This document shows, piece by piece, positions 17,804 through 25,601 of a stretch of 64,000 nucleotides of DNA. The first letter of the stretch is position 1; every line of letters begins with the position of its first letter. A program made the position numbers and the translations under genes. This stretch comes from Clostridiales bacterium (GTDB taxonomy: Bacteria > Bacillota > Clostridia > Peptostreptococcales > Anaerovoracaceae): NCBI GenBank assembly GCA_009911365.1, contig QXXF01000005.1:124001-188000 (forward strand), given 5' to 3'. The notes beneath the pieces were generated by a model. It did no database searches. It worked only from the letters and a program-made list of their open reading frames with translations, and was not told the DNA's origin.

Positions 17804-18169
17804 TCACTTCTGATCAGGAACGATTTCCAGCCAGTATCCATCTGGATCTTGAATGAAGTAAATGCCCATTTCATGGTTTTCAAAGCAGATGCAGCCCATT
17901 TCTTCATGGAGATTGTGGGCCGCCTCATAGTCCTCTGCCTGGAAAGCCAGATGAAATTCGCATTCCCCCAGATCATAGGCCTGCGGATGTCCGTCCAGCT
18001 GGGTCAATTCCAATTCAAAGTCAGCCGCTTCATTGGACACATAAACGATGGTGAACCCATCGCCTGTTTTTCGCCTTGTCTCCTTTAGGCCCAGCGCTTT
18101 TTCATAAAAGGCCAGGGACTTGTCCAAATCAGCTACATTGTAATTTTCGTGGATCATTTTAAATTTCAT
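17804..18169 (-). CDS. VOC family (glyoxalase I-like) metalloenzyme
   Basis: A 121-residue vicinal-oxygen-chelate protein close to lactoylglutathione lyase. It has two beta-alpha-beta modules: KMIHENYNVADLDKSLAFYE with the metal histidine at the start, ADFELELTQ with the first-module glutamate, GECEFHLAFQAEDYE with a histidine, and GIYFIQDPDGYWLEIVP with the final glutamate, so all four expected metal ligands are present. I use the ATG at 18169 (MKFKMIHEN), which has GGAAAGGAAA about ten bases upstream, instead of a longer in-frame start. It may detoxify methylglyoxal, but thiol cofactor and substrate are not visible. It is transcribed alone and converges on the reductase. Confidence 0.88.
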   Translation of the reverse strand: MKFKMIHENYNVADLDKSLAFYEKALGLKETRRKTGDGFTIVYVSNEAADFELELTQLDGHPQAYDLGECEFHLAFQAEDYEAAHNLHEEMGCICFENHEMGIYFIQDPDGYWLEIVPDQK

Positions 18170-18324
18170 GTCAAATGATTTCCTTTCCTCATTGATAAGT
18201 CTATTGTACCACATTCAGCCATTTTCAAAAGCAGAAAATGGAAAGCGGCTCTCGGATTTTTCCTGAAAATCAGGCTGGCTTTTCTAGCCTCTCGTTGGAG
18301 GCGGCTTCCGCCAAGACCCTTGCG

Positions 18325-18360
18325 TAAAAAAACGACCTGACGTAGATCGGTCAGGCCGCT
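18325..18360 (-). terminator. intrinsic terminator after hsp20
   Basis: On the minus strand CGGCCTGAC and GTCAGGTCG form the stem and a run of seven T follows (plus-strand A-run 18326-18332). Confidence 0.85.
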
Positions 18361-18370
18361 TTTTCATATG

Positions 18371-18805
18371 TTACTGAATGGAAATCAGGCGTTTCTGGTT
18401 TTCCAGTTTCTTTGGTTCCTCTTTTGGTATGGCCAGATGCAGGATCCCATCTTTAAAGGAAGCTTGGATATCAGCCTCTGTGATTCCTTCTCCTACATAA
18501 AAGGTCCTGGAACAGGAACCGGTGTAACGTTCTCTGTGGATGTAGTTTCCATCTTCATCCTTGGTGTCCTTGGACTCGTCTTTTTTCGCGGTGACGGTCA
18601 TGTAGCCGTTCTGCAACTCGGCATTGATGTTTTCCTTAGAGAATCCTGGAAGATCGATATCCATCAAATAAGTTCCATCTTTCTCCTGGATGTCGGTTTT
18701 CATCATAGCTGGCTGCTGTTTGCCGCTGGTCCTGTTGAAAAACGGATCCTTGAACATCTCATCAAATAAATCTAAACCGAAATTTCTTCTTGGCATCATC
18801 ATCAT
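18371..18805 (-). CDS. small heat-shock protein, Hsp20/alpha-crystallin family
   Basis: ATP-independent holdase chaperone of 144 residues. The start is the first of four consecutive ATG codons at 18805, six bases after AGGAGGGG. The N-terminal arm (RRNFGLDLFDEMFKDPFF) is followed by the alpha-crystallin domain from about 45 to 135, with YLMDIDLPGFSKENINAEL, the loop DEDGNYIHRERYTGSCSRTF and the signature ADIQASFKDGILHLAIPK. The C-terminal RLISIQ contains the I-x-I/V-type motif that docks subunits. A CIRCE element overlaps the promoter, so HrcA repression with induction on heat or protein-folding stress is expected. Confidence 0.95.
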   Translation of the reverse strand: MMMMPRRNFGLDLFDEMFKDPFFNRTSGKQQPAMMKTDIQEKDGTYLMDIDLPGFSKENINAELQNGYMTVTAKKDESKDTKDEDGNYIHRERYTGSCSRTFYVGEGITEADIQASFKDGILHLAIPKEEPKKLENQKRLISIQ

Positions 18806-18896
18806 TTTATACCCCTCCTTCATTTTAAGGCCCGGTTTTCTTGGCCGAGCCAGTGTAATGATATATTTATGATCTTTCCCCTTTTGGAACAATTCT

Positions 18897-18925
18897 ATGA
18901 TAACTCTTTTTGTTAGCACTGTCAA
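18897..18925 (-). promoter_or_regulatory. sigma-A promoter of hsp20
   Basis: Minus strand TTGACA (18925-18920), 17-nt spacer, TATCAT (18902-18897). The -35 box sits inside the CIRCE element. Confidence 0.85.
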
Positions 18926-18939
18926 GAGGTGAGTGCTAA
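18913..18939 (-). promoter_or_regulatory. CIRCE element (HrcA operator)
   Basis: TTAGCACTG (18913-18921), nine-base spacer, GAGTGCTAA (18931-18939); one mismatch to the consensus inverted repeat TTAGCACTC-N9-GAGTGCTAA. It overlaps the hsp20 -35 box, so bound HrcA would block RNA polymerase. Confidence 0.92.
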
Positions 18940-19105
18940 TTTTTCTGATAATTTTTTTCTGAGCAAATGTTTCCAAGGCTTCGCAGGGTTGCGATTAATC
19001 GAAATCTGCGGCAGCAGTTCCATATCAGAGCATCGACAATCCCTGTCTTTTCCGTGTAACCGAAGAAAGCGAGTCAATTTGGGCTTAGCGGGAATGAGAA
19101 AAAAA

Positions 19106-19134
19106 TTGTGATTTAGGCAAGATTGATTTATACT
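19106..19134 (+). promoter_or_regulatory. sigma-A promoter of the AAA-ATPase-like gene
   Basis: TTGTGA (19106-19111), 17-nt spacer, TATACT (19129-19134). Confidence 0.6.
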
Positions 19135-19196
19135 AGTACATAGCAGATAGAGTGGAGCTAATCAAAAAGGGAAACATGAGGGAGAGGAGCGATCAG

Positions 19197-20894
19197 ATGG
19201 AACCGAGGAAAAGAAAAGGGATCCCCATCGGGCATGAGGATTTTAAAGAAATCGTGACGAAAAACTGCTATTTCGTGGATAAAACGCTGCTGATCCAAGA
19301 ACTTTTTGAATCAGGTGCGAAGACAACGCTTTTGACCCGTCCAAGACGGTTTGGCAAAACCCTGAACCTTTCCATGCTGCGGCGGTTCTTTGAGGACGAA
19401 CGGACCGAACGGGGTGAGAAGATCCACAATGGCCATCTATTCGATGGTTTTGCCATCAGCAAGTGCGGAGCGGAGATCATGCGGCATCAGGGACAGTATC
19501 CGGTGATCAACCTATCGCTGAAATCGGCCAAGCAGCCTAACTATGAAATGGCATATGGCTGCTTGCTCAATGAAATTATCAAAGAATTCCAGCGGCATGT
19601 TTATGTGTTGGAAATGGAAATGTCACAGAAAAACAGAGAAACGCTGGAACGGATTCTTTTGGGAAAGGGGAGGCCGGAAGAATACGTGACAGCGCTTATG
19701 TTTTTATTGGAGTGTCTGGCAAAGTACCATGGAAAGAATGTGTTCATCCTGATTGACGAATACGACGTGCCATTGGAAAACGCGTATTTTGAAAACTTTT
19801 ATGATAAAATGATCGCATTCATTCGCTCCCTGTTCGAGTCGGCCCTCAAAACCAATCCGTACCTGGAACAGGGCATCATCACAGGCTGTCTGCGGATCAG
19901 CAGAGAGAGCGTTTTCACGGGGCTGAACAATCTGGCGGTTCATTCGATGATCAGTCCTTACTACAGTGATCGGTTTGGGTTCACAGAAGGGGAAGTGAGA
20001 GCTCTTTTGGATTACTATGGTCTTTTGGAAAAGTACCCGGAGTTACAAAAATGGTACGATGGGTATTTGTTTGGAGAAACAGAAATCTACAATCCATGGA
20101 GCATTCTCAACTACGTGAAACTGGCTATGGCGGACCGGACCGCGTTTCCGCGGCCGTACTGGTCAAACACTTCTTCCAATGGCATCATTCGGGAACTGGT
20201 GGAAAATGCGGACGAGGAAACGAAAGCTGAGTTGGAAGCCCTCATGGACGGTGGGGTCATCGAGAAGCCGGTCCACGAGGAGATCACCTATGGGGACGTT
20301 CACGCATCGAAGGACAATTTGTGGAATTTCCTGTTTTTCACCGGCTATCTCAAAGCGGGAAAACAGAGACTGGAAGGAAGCGAGATCTACTTGGAACTGT
20401 CGATTCCAAACACAGAGATCCAGTCTGTTTATCAGCGTTCCATCGTGACTTGGTTTGACCAGAGAATAAAGAGGATCGATCGAAGCGCATTGATCAAGGC
20501 TTTGGAGGAGGAGGATTGCGAAACAGCGGAGAATTTCCTCTCCCAGCAACTCATGGACAGCATCAGTTATTTCGACTATGCGGAGCAATATTACCATGGG
20601 TTCATGACCGGACTGCTTTCAGGTGCGGGAAATTACAGCGTTTCCTCAAACAGGGAAAGCGGCACTGGCAGGCCGAATCTGATCCTGACCGAGCGAAAAT
20701 TCATGGGCAAGGCGATGGTGCTGGAACTGAAAATCGCTAAGAAATTCGCTGACATGGAAGCCAAATGCGAAGAATCGTTGGCGCAGATGGAAACGCGGCA
20801 GTATGCGCAGCCGCTGATCGATGACGGTTATCGTCCGATCCTGCGCTACGTGATCTGCTTCTTCAAGAAAGGGTGCATCGTGCGAAAAGGATAA
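19197..20894 (+). CDS. AAA-ATPase-like protein with PD-(D/E)XK nuclease-like C-terminus
   Basis: Full-length member (565 residues) of the family seen at 1-723. ATG 19197 (MEPRKRKGIPIGHEDFKEIV) starts where relatives start and has GAGAGGAG seven bases upstream; ATG 19176 is a possible alternative. The N-terminal ATPase has Walker A RPRRFGKTLNLSML, Walker B NVFILIDEYDVPLENAY and the family segment GCLRISRESVFTGLNN. The C-terminal domain keeps the E-x-K strand (MVLELKIAKK), but the preceding metal-binding aspartate is changed: GRPNLIL instead of the usual GRPDLIL, with AAT at 20676-20678. Function is unknown; systems with this layout have been suggested to act on nucleic acids. It is transcribed alone. 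Confidence 0.88.
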   Translation: MEPRKRKGIPIGHEDFKEIVTKNCYFVDKTLLIQELFESGAKTTLLTRPRRFGKTLNLSMLRRFFEDERTERGEKIHNGHLFDGFAISKCGAEIMRHQGQYPVINLSLKSAKQPNYEMAYGCLLNEIIKEFQRHVYVLEMEMSQKNRETLERILLGKGRPEEYVTALMFLLECLAKYHGKNVFILIDEYDVPLENAYFENFYDKMIAFIRSLFESALKTNPYLEQGIITGCLRISRESVFTGLNNLAVHSMISPYYSDRFGFTEGEVRALLDYYGLLEKYPELQKWYDGYLFGETEIYNPWSILNYVKLAMADRTAFPRPYWSNTSSNGIIRELVENADEETKAELEALMDGGVIEKPVHEEITYGDVHASKDNLWNFLFFTGYLKAGKQRLEGSEIYLELSIPNTEIQSVYQRSIVTWFDQRIKRIDRSALIKALEEEDCETAENFLSQQLMDSISYFDYAEQYYHGFMTGLLSGAGNYSVSSNRESGTGRPNLILTERKFMGKAMVLELKIAKKFADMEAKCEESLAQMETRQYAQPLIDDGYRPILRYVICFFKKGCIVRKG

Positions 20895-20946
20895 CGGTTC
20901 GGCGCTCTATCATTTGCGCAGCAGCCCCTCTCGTTTTGTTTCCGCC

Positions 20947-20975
20947 TTGCAAGTTTCCCTGGTTTTGGATATAAT
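20947..20975 (+). promoter_or_regulatory. sigma-A promoter of the ABC-F gene
   Basis: TTGCAA (20947-20952), 17-nt spacer, TATAAT (20970-20975). Confidence 0.8.
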
Positions 20976-21007
20976 CTCATAGACAAATATACAGCAAGGA
21001 GTTTTTT

Positions 21008-22564
21008 ATGAGTATTTTAACGGTTCAGCATTTGTCTCACGGCTTTGGGGACAGAGCCATTTTCAATGATGTTTCCTTTCGGCTGCTAAAGGGCGAACAT
21101 GTAGGCTTGGTAGGTGCCAATGGAGAAGGCAAATCCACGTTTATCAATATCATCACCGGAAAGCTAATGCCTGACGAAGGGGACGTTCAGTGGGCGAAAA
21201 ACTGCCGGGTAGGTTGCTTGGATCAGCATGCGGTCTTAGAAAAGGGCATGACTTTGCGGGACGTGCTGAAATCAGCCTTTGCCTGGCTCTTTGACATGGA
21301 AGCCAGGATGAATCAGATCTGCGATATGCTGGGCACCGCGGGCGAACAGGAACTGGAAGCGTTGATGGAAGAGCTTGGAGAGATCCAGGATTTGCTGACC
21401 ATGCATGATTTTTATGTGATCGACGCTAAAGTGGAGGAAGTGGGCCGGGCTTTGGGGCTGACTGACATTGGCCTGGATAAAGACGTCTTAGAGCTTTCAG
21501 GCGGGCAGCGGACAAAGGCCCTGCTTGCCAAGCTACTGCTGGAAAAGCCGGATATCCTGCTGCTGGACGAGCCCACCAATTATTTGGATGAACAGCACAT
21601 CGAGTGGCTGAAACGCTACTTGATGGAATATGAAAACGCTTTTGTGCTGATTTCCCATGACATCCCATTCCTCAACAGCGTCATCAACCTGGTATACCAC
21701 ATGGAAAATCAGGAGCTGAATCGTTATGTGGGGGACTATGATAAATTCCAGGAGGTCTACGCAGTGAAAAAAGCCCAGCTGGAAGCCGCCTACAAGCGGC
21801 AGCAGCAGGAAATCAGCGAGTTAAAGGATTTTGTGGCTAGAAACAAGGCTCGGGTGGCTACTCGAAACATGGCCATGTCCCGGCAGAAAAAACTGGACAA
21901 CATGGAGCTTATCGAATTGGCGGCGGAAAAACCAAAGCCGGAATTCCACTTCCAAAAGGGACGAACTTCTGGAAAAGTGTTGTTTGAAACCAGCCAGCTG
22001 GTCATTGGTTACGAGGAGCCGCTGTCAAAGCCTTTGGACCTTCGCATGGAGCGGGGCCAGAAGGTGGCGCTCATTGGAGCCAATGGGATCGGAAAGACCA
22101 CGCTTTTGAAAAGCATCCTCGGTCTGATTCCAGCGCTTTCCGGGAAGTGTGAATTGGGAGATTACCTGAAGATCGGATATTTTGAACAGGAAACGCCGCA
22201 GGGAAACACCAATACCTGCATTGAAGAGCTGTGGAACGAATTTCCTGGCTGGAACCAGTTCGAGGTGCGGGCGGCTCTTGCCAAATGCGGACTGACCACC
22301 AAGCATATCGAAAGTCAAGTGCGGGTGCTGAGCGGCGGCGAACAGGCAAAGGTTCGGCTGTGCAAGCTGATTAACCGGGAAAGCAATCTGCTGCTGCTGG
22401 ACGAGCCTACCAACCATTTGGACGTGGATGCGAAGGCGGAATTGAAGCGGGCATTGATCGAATATAAAGGAAGCATTCTCATCATCTGCCACGAGCCGGA
22501 GTTTTATCAGGATGTGGTAACGGACGTTTGGGACTGCGGGCAGTGGACCACAAGGCTGCTGTAG
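21008..22564 (+). CDS. ABC-F family ATPase (ribosome-associated)
   Basis: Soluble protein of 518 residues with two ATP-binding cassettes and no membrane segments, the layout of ABC-F proteins that bind the ribosomal E site. Cassette 1 has Walker A GANGEGKST, signature LSGGQRTKALL and Walker B DILLLDEPTNYLD; cassette 2 has GANGIGKTT, LSGGEQAKVRL and NLLLLDEPTNHLD. The charged interdomain linker around residues 250-310 (QLEAAYKRQQQEISELKDFV) is the expected P-site tRNA-interacting region. Some relatives confer antibiotic resistance by ribosome protection, others tune translation; the sequence does not decide between them. AAGGAG precedes ATG 21008. Confidence 0.92.
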   Translation: MSILTVQHLSHGFGDRAIFNDVSFRLLKGEHVGLVGANGEGKSTFINIITGKLMPDEGDVQWAKNCRVGCLDQHAVLEKGMTLRDVLKSAFAWLFDMEARMNQICDMLGTAGEQELEALMEELGEIQDLLTMHDFYVIDAKVEEVGRALGLTDIGLDKDVLELSGGQRTKALLAKLLLEKPDILLLDEPTNYLDEQHIEWLKRYLMEYENAFVLISHDIPFLNSVINLVYHMENQELNRYVGDYDKFQEVYAVKKAQLEAAYKRQQQEISELKDFVARNKARVATRNMAMSRQKKLDNMELIELAAEKPKPEFHFQKGRTSGKVLFETSQLVIGYEEPLSKPLDLRMERGQKVALIGANGIGKTTLLKSILGLIPALSGKCELGDYLKIGYFEQETPQGNTNTCIEELWNEFPGWNQFEVRAALAKCGLTTKHIESQVRVLSGGEQAKVRLCKLINRESNLLLLDEPTNHLDVDAKAELKRALIEYKGSILIICHEPEFYQDVVTDVWDCGQWTTRLL

Positions 22565-22639
22565 GCCAGCGAACGCGCTAGCGTTTCGCAAAGGTAACAG
22601 ATGATTGTTTTTGTGTTACACTTAAAAAAGCACGGAAGA

Positions 22640-24058
22640 GGTCACACTTATTACTCGCCCTCGTCGTTTTGGAAAGAACTTAAACATGAGTATGCCGGAG
22701 GTTTTCTTTTCCAATCAATACAAGAGCAGGGGCAATCTGTTTCAAGGTCTTTCCATCTGGGAAGACAAAGCATATCGGGATTTACAAGGGTCTTATCCGG
22801 TGATTTTCTTGAGCTTTGTCACTGTCAAGGGTGAGTCTTACGAGGCGGTGCGGGAAGGGAACGTTCATGTGCTCTTAAATTTATAGGCGAAATTCGGCTT
22901 CCTGCGGCAGAAGGATCGGCTGAACCAGCAGGAAAGAGAATGGTTCGATTATATGAAGCCGGATATGTCGGATGCTGTAGCGGCCATGGCTTTGCAGCGA
23001 CTGGTGGCCTGCCTGAACCGGTATTACGGAAATAAGACGCTGATTTTGCTGGACGAATACGATACGCCGCTTCAAGAGGCGTATGTTCATGGATATTGGA
23101 CTCAAATGGCGGCTTTCATTCGTCAGCTGTTCAACGCCACCTTCAAGAACAATGCCTATATGGAGCGAGGCATTATGACAGGGATCACCAGAGTGAGCAA
23201 GAAATCCATTTTTTCAGATCTAAGCAACCTGAATGTGGTCACGACAACTTCCAGTAAGTACGCTGAGGTTTTCGGGTTCACTGAAAAGGAGGTCTTTGAT
23301 GCGTTGGATCGGTTTGGTCTGGGAGCAAGAAAATCAGATGTGAAGCATTGGTACGACGGATTCACATTTGGCAGGCAGCGGGATATTTATAACCCATGGT
23401 CCATCACAAAATATTTGGATGAGCAGAAATTCAATCTGTACTGGGCCAATACCAGTTCTAATGCGCTGGTGGGCAAACTGATCCGGGAGGGAAGGCCTCA
23501 AATCAAAATCACCATGGAGAGACTATTGACGAATGAATGCCTGCTTTCGGAACTGGATGAAGAAATCGTCTTTGACCAGTTGGGGCAAGAACAGGATGCT
23601 ATTTAGAACCTGCTCCTTGCCAGCGGATATCTGAAGGTGGAATCTCGGGAATTTCATCAAGAGCAGGGAAGTTGGCGGTACGCTTTGAGTCTGACTAACT
23701 TTGAGGTCAAGCAAATGTTTCGCAAGATGACCTGCGGCTGGTTCGCAGGTGACTCGGTGCCATATAACGAATTTATCCAAGCAAGCAATGATAAAAGGTG
23801 ATATACAAGCGATGAATCACTATATGAACAAAGTGACTTTGACAACCTTTAGCTTTTTTGGTACAGGAAACCGGCCATCTGAAGATATAGAACCAGAGCG
23901 CTTTTATCATGGATTTGTTTTAGGACTGCTTGCGGACGCTAACCTGGAGTATGTTATTACGTCGAAAAAAATTATGATGCTGCACTGGTGGCTAGAGGAA
24001 TCGTCAAGGAACGAATCCGGCATTATGGATTCGCATTTCAAGGAAAGAAGGTCCTGAT
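22640..24058 (+). pseudogene. decayed AAA-ATPase-like / PD-(D/E)XK family gene
   Basis: Third family member, inactivated several times. The N-terminus is missing; the first recognisable part is Walker A TLITRPRRFGKNLNMSM, with N in place of the Ser/Thr after the lysine. Frames then shift and TAG or TAA codons interrupt. The best preserved block is 22953-23606, with Walker B ILLDEYDTPLQEAYVHGYW, MERGIMTGITRVSKKSIFSD and WYDGFTFGRQRDIYNPWS; it ends at a TAG where relatives have Trp (QDAI-W-NLLLASGYL). The reading continues through RFYHGFVLGLLAD-like sequence to NYDAALVARGIVKERIRHYG and ends near 24058. The catalytic core of the nuclease-like domain between these last two blocks is deleted. Confidence 0.9.
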
Positions 24059-24091
24059 CGGCGCATAGGGTGCAGCGGCGGCACTGGATAT

Positions 24092-24128
24092 AAAAAAGCA
24101 ATCAGACAATGCGCTGATTGCTTTTTTA
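24092..24128. terminator. bidirectional terminator
   Basis: AAAAAAGCAATCAG (24092-24105) pairs perfectly with CTGATTGCTTTTTT (24114-24127), giving a T-run on either strand. Confidence 0.9.
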
Positions 24129-24145
24129 TGAATAGGTGCTTTGTT

Positions 24146-24793
24146 TTATCCAATTAAGTCCAGCAGGTCTTCTGCCCGTTCAATCGTGAACTTCGGCCCG
24201 TCTGGCCCGTTTTTCTCTTCTTCCGTGACAGCCAGCGCCCAGCCAACCAGCACAGGGTCCACACCCGCATTTTTTGCGCAGCGCATGTCGAACATCGTGT
24301 CTCCCAGCATCATGCTTGTTTCCGGCAGAGATCCTAGCCGTTTTAGAGCGATGTTGATGGGTTCGGGATCCGGCTTGTGTTTCGTCGTGTCATCTGCCGT
24401 GACGATCACGTCAAAATAGGATGCGAGCTCATATTTTTCCAAGCCCTGCATGGTGGTCTTTCGCAGCCGAGAAGTCACCAATCCTACTTTGTAATCTCTG
24501 TTCTTTAGCTCCCGCAGCAGTTCCCGTACGCCAGGGAACACATCGATCAGCTCGCCAAAATTATCGTAGTGATAACTGCGGTACACCTCTACGGCCTCTT
24601 GCGTTGGAATATCGGGAAACAAATATTTTATGGTGGTTTCCAAAGGTTCGCCAAAGGTGCTGATGATCTTCTCCACATCCTGCTCTTTATTTCTCAAGGT
24701 GCGGAAGGTGTGTTGCCAGGACTGGATGATTACATTGTTGGTATCCATCACTGTTCCATCAAAATCAAATAATATGGTGTCGTATTTGCTCAT
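24146..24793 (-). CDS. HAD-superfamily phosphatase, PpaX/phosphoglycolate phosphatase-like
   Basis: A 215-residue haloacid-dehalogenase-type phosphatase. Motif I is ILFDFDGTVMDTNNV with the nucleophile Asp, motif II is VGLVTSR, the motif III lysine lies in TTKHKPDPEPI, and motif IV is MMLGDTMFDM. The alpha-helical cap between motifs I and II resembles PpaX, which hydrolyses pyrophosphate formed by HPr kinase/phosphorylase, and also phosphoglycolate phosphatase; no hprK neighbour helps choose. GGAGACGAGCA precedes ATG 24793, and a sigma-A promoter lies upstream on the minus strand. Confidence 0.85.
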   Translation of the reverse strand: MSKYDTILFDFDGTVMDTNNVIIQSWQHTFRTLRNKEQDVEKIISTFGEPLETTIKYLFPDIPTQEAVEVYRSYHYDNFGELIDVFPGVRELLRELKNRDYKVGLVTSRLRKTTMQGLEKYELASYFDVIVTADDTTKHKPDPEPINIALKRLGSLPETSMMLGDTMFDMRCAKNAGVDPVLVGWALAVTEEEKNGPDGPKFTIERAEDLLDLIG

Positions 24794-24822
24794 TGCTCGT
24801 CTCCTTTTTATGCTGCTTCTCT

Positions 24823-24851
24823 ATTATAGGCTGTCAGCGGCGGTTTGGCAA
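24823..24851 (-). promoter_or_regulatory. sigma-A promoter of the HAD phosphatase gene
   Basis: Minus strand TTGCCA (24851-24846), 17-nt spacer, TATAAT (24828-24823). Confidence 0.8.
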
Positions 24852-24965
24852 TGGGAAGCGGAGACTATATGAAAGTTTGCGTAAATTTATAAAATTCGAA
24901 CCAGCTTTGCTCTGGGGGCGTGTTGATTGAGAGGGAAAGAAAACGACATCCAACTTATTTTCCCC

Positions 24966-24994
24966 TTGAAACCATAGAGAATATATGGTAATAT
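24966..24994 (+). promoter_or_regulatory. sigma-A promoter of the rimP-nusA-infB operon
   Basis: TTGAAA (24966-24971), 17-nt spacer, TAATAT (24989-24994), about 100 bases before rimP. Confidence 0.8.
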
Positions 24995-25027
24995 AGTAAA
25001 GAACGATAGAACCAGATGGTAAGTAGC

Positions 25028-25079
25028 AAGAGTGGGAAGAACCCACTCTTTCATTATGTTGCCCGTATCACGGATACGG
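25028..25079 (+). promoter_or_regulatory. two leader hairpins upstream of rimP
   Basis: First hairpin AAGAGTGGG (25028-25036) / CCCACTCTT (25042-25050), nine perfect pairs with a five-base loop. Second CCGTATC (25063-25069) / GATACGG (25073-25079) with a three-base loop. A CCCACTCTT-type hairpin at this place is frequent before Clostridial rimP genes; NusA-dependent autoregulation is a guess. Confidence 0.6.
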
Positions 25080-25097
25080 CCACGCAGAGGAGAGCAA

Positions 25098-25577
25098 ATG
25101 GCAAAAAAACAGGTAAAAGAAATCGTAGAAGAACTGCTGCGGGACTTTTTAGCGGAAAATGGTTATGAATTGTACAACGTGGAATTCATAAAAGAAGGCA
25201 GGGACTGGTTCCTCCGAGTTTACGTAGATAAACTACAAAACAAGGACGAATCCTGGATTAGCACCGAGGACTGCGAAAAAGTCAGTCGTTTCCTCAGTGA
25301 AAAGCTGGATGAAACCGACCCGATCCCACAGAATTATTACCTGGAGGTTTCCTCGCCAGGTCTGGATCGGGCATTGTTAAAAGAAGAACATTACATCCGA
25401 TTCACCGGAGAGCATGTAGAAGTCAAGCTTTACGAACCGGTAGACGGCAGGAAGCGGATAGAAGGCATCCTGGAAGGCCTAAAAGACGAGACTGTTTTGG
25501 TTACAGATGAACAAAACAAGACATGGAAACTGCCGTTGCGGCAGATCGCCAAAACAAAGCTGGCAGTTGTTTTCTAA
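25098..25577 (+). CDS. rimP: ribosome maturation factor RimP
   Basis: Assists 30S subunit assembly. The 159-residue protein from ATG 25098 (AKKQVKEIVEELLRDFL) has the RimP N-terminal domain with FLRVYVDK and the signature YYLEVSSPGLDRALLKEEHY, then a C-terminal Sm-like barrel. The longer in-frame start at 25032 is rejected because it lies in the leader hairpins and lacks a ribosome site, while AGAGGAGAG precedes 25098. It heads the translation operon, 24 nt before nusA, the standard Firmicutes order. Confidence 0.96.
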   Translation: MAKKQVKEIVEELLRDFLAENGYELYNVEFIKEGRDWFLRVYVDKLQNKDESWISTEDCEKVSRFLSEKLDETDPIPQNYYLEVSSPGLDRALLKEEHYIRFTGEHVEVKLYEPVDGRKRIEGILEGLKDETVLVTDEQNKTWKLPLRQIAKTKLAVVF

Positions 25578-25601
25578 AAGTTAAGGAGGAAGAGCAAAAA
25601 C

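Noticed and set aside
25032-25097. Longer RimP start
   Set aside because: It lies in the leader hairpins and would add 22 residues not seen in the family.
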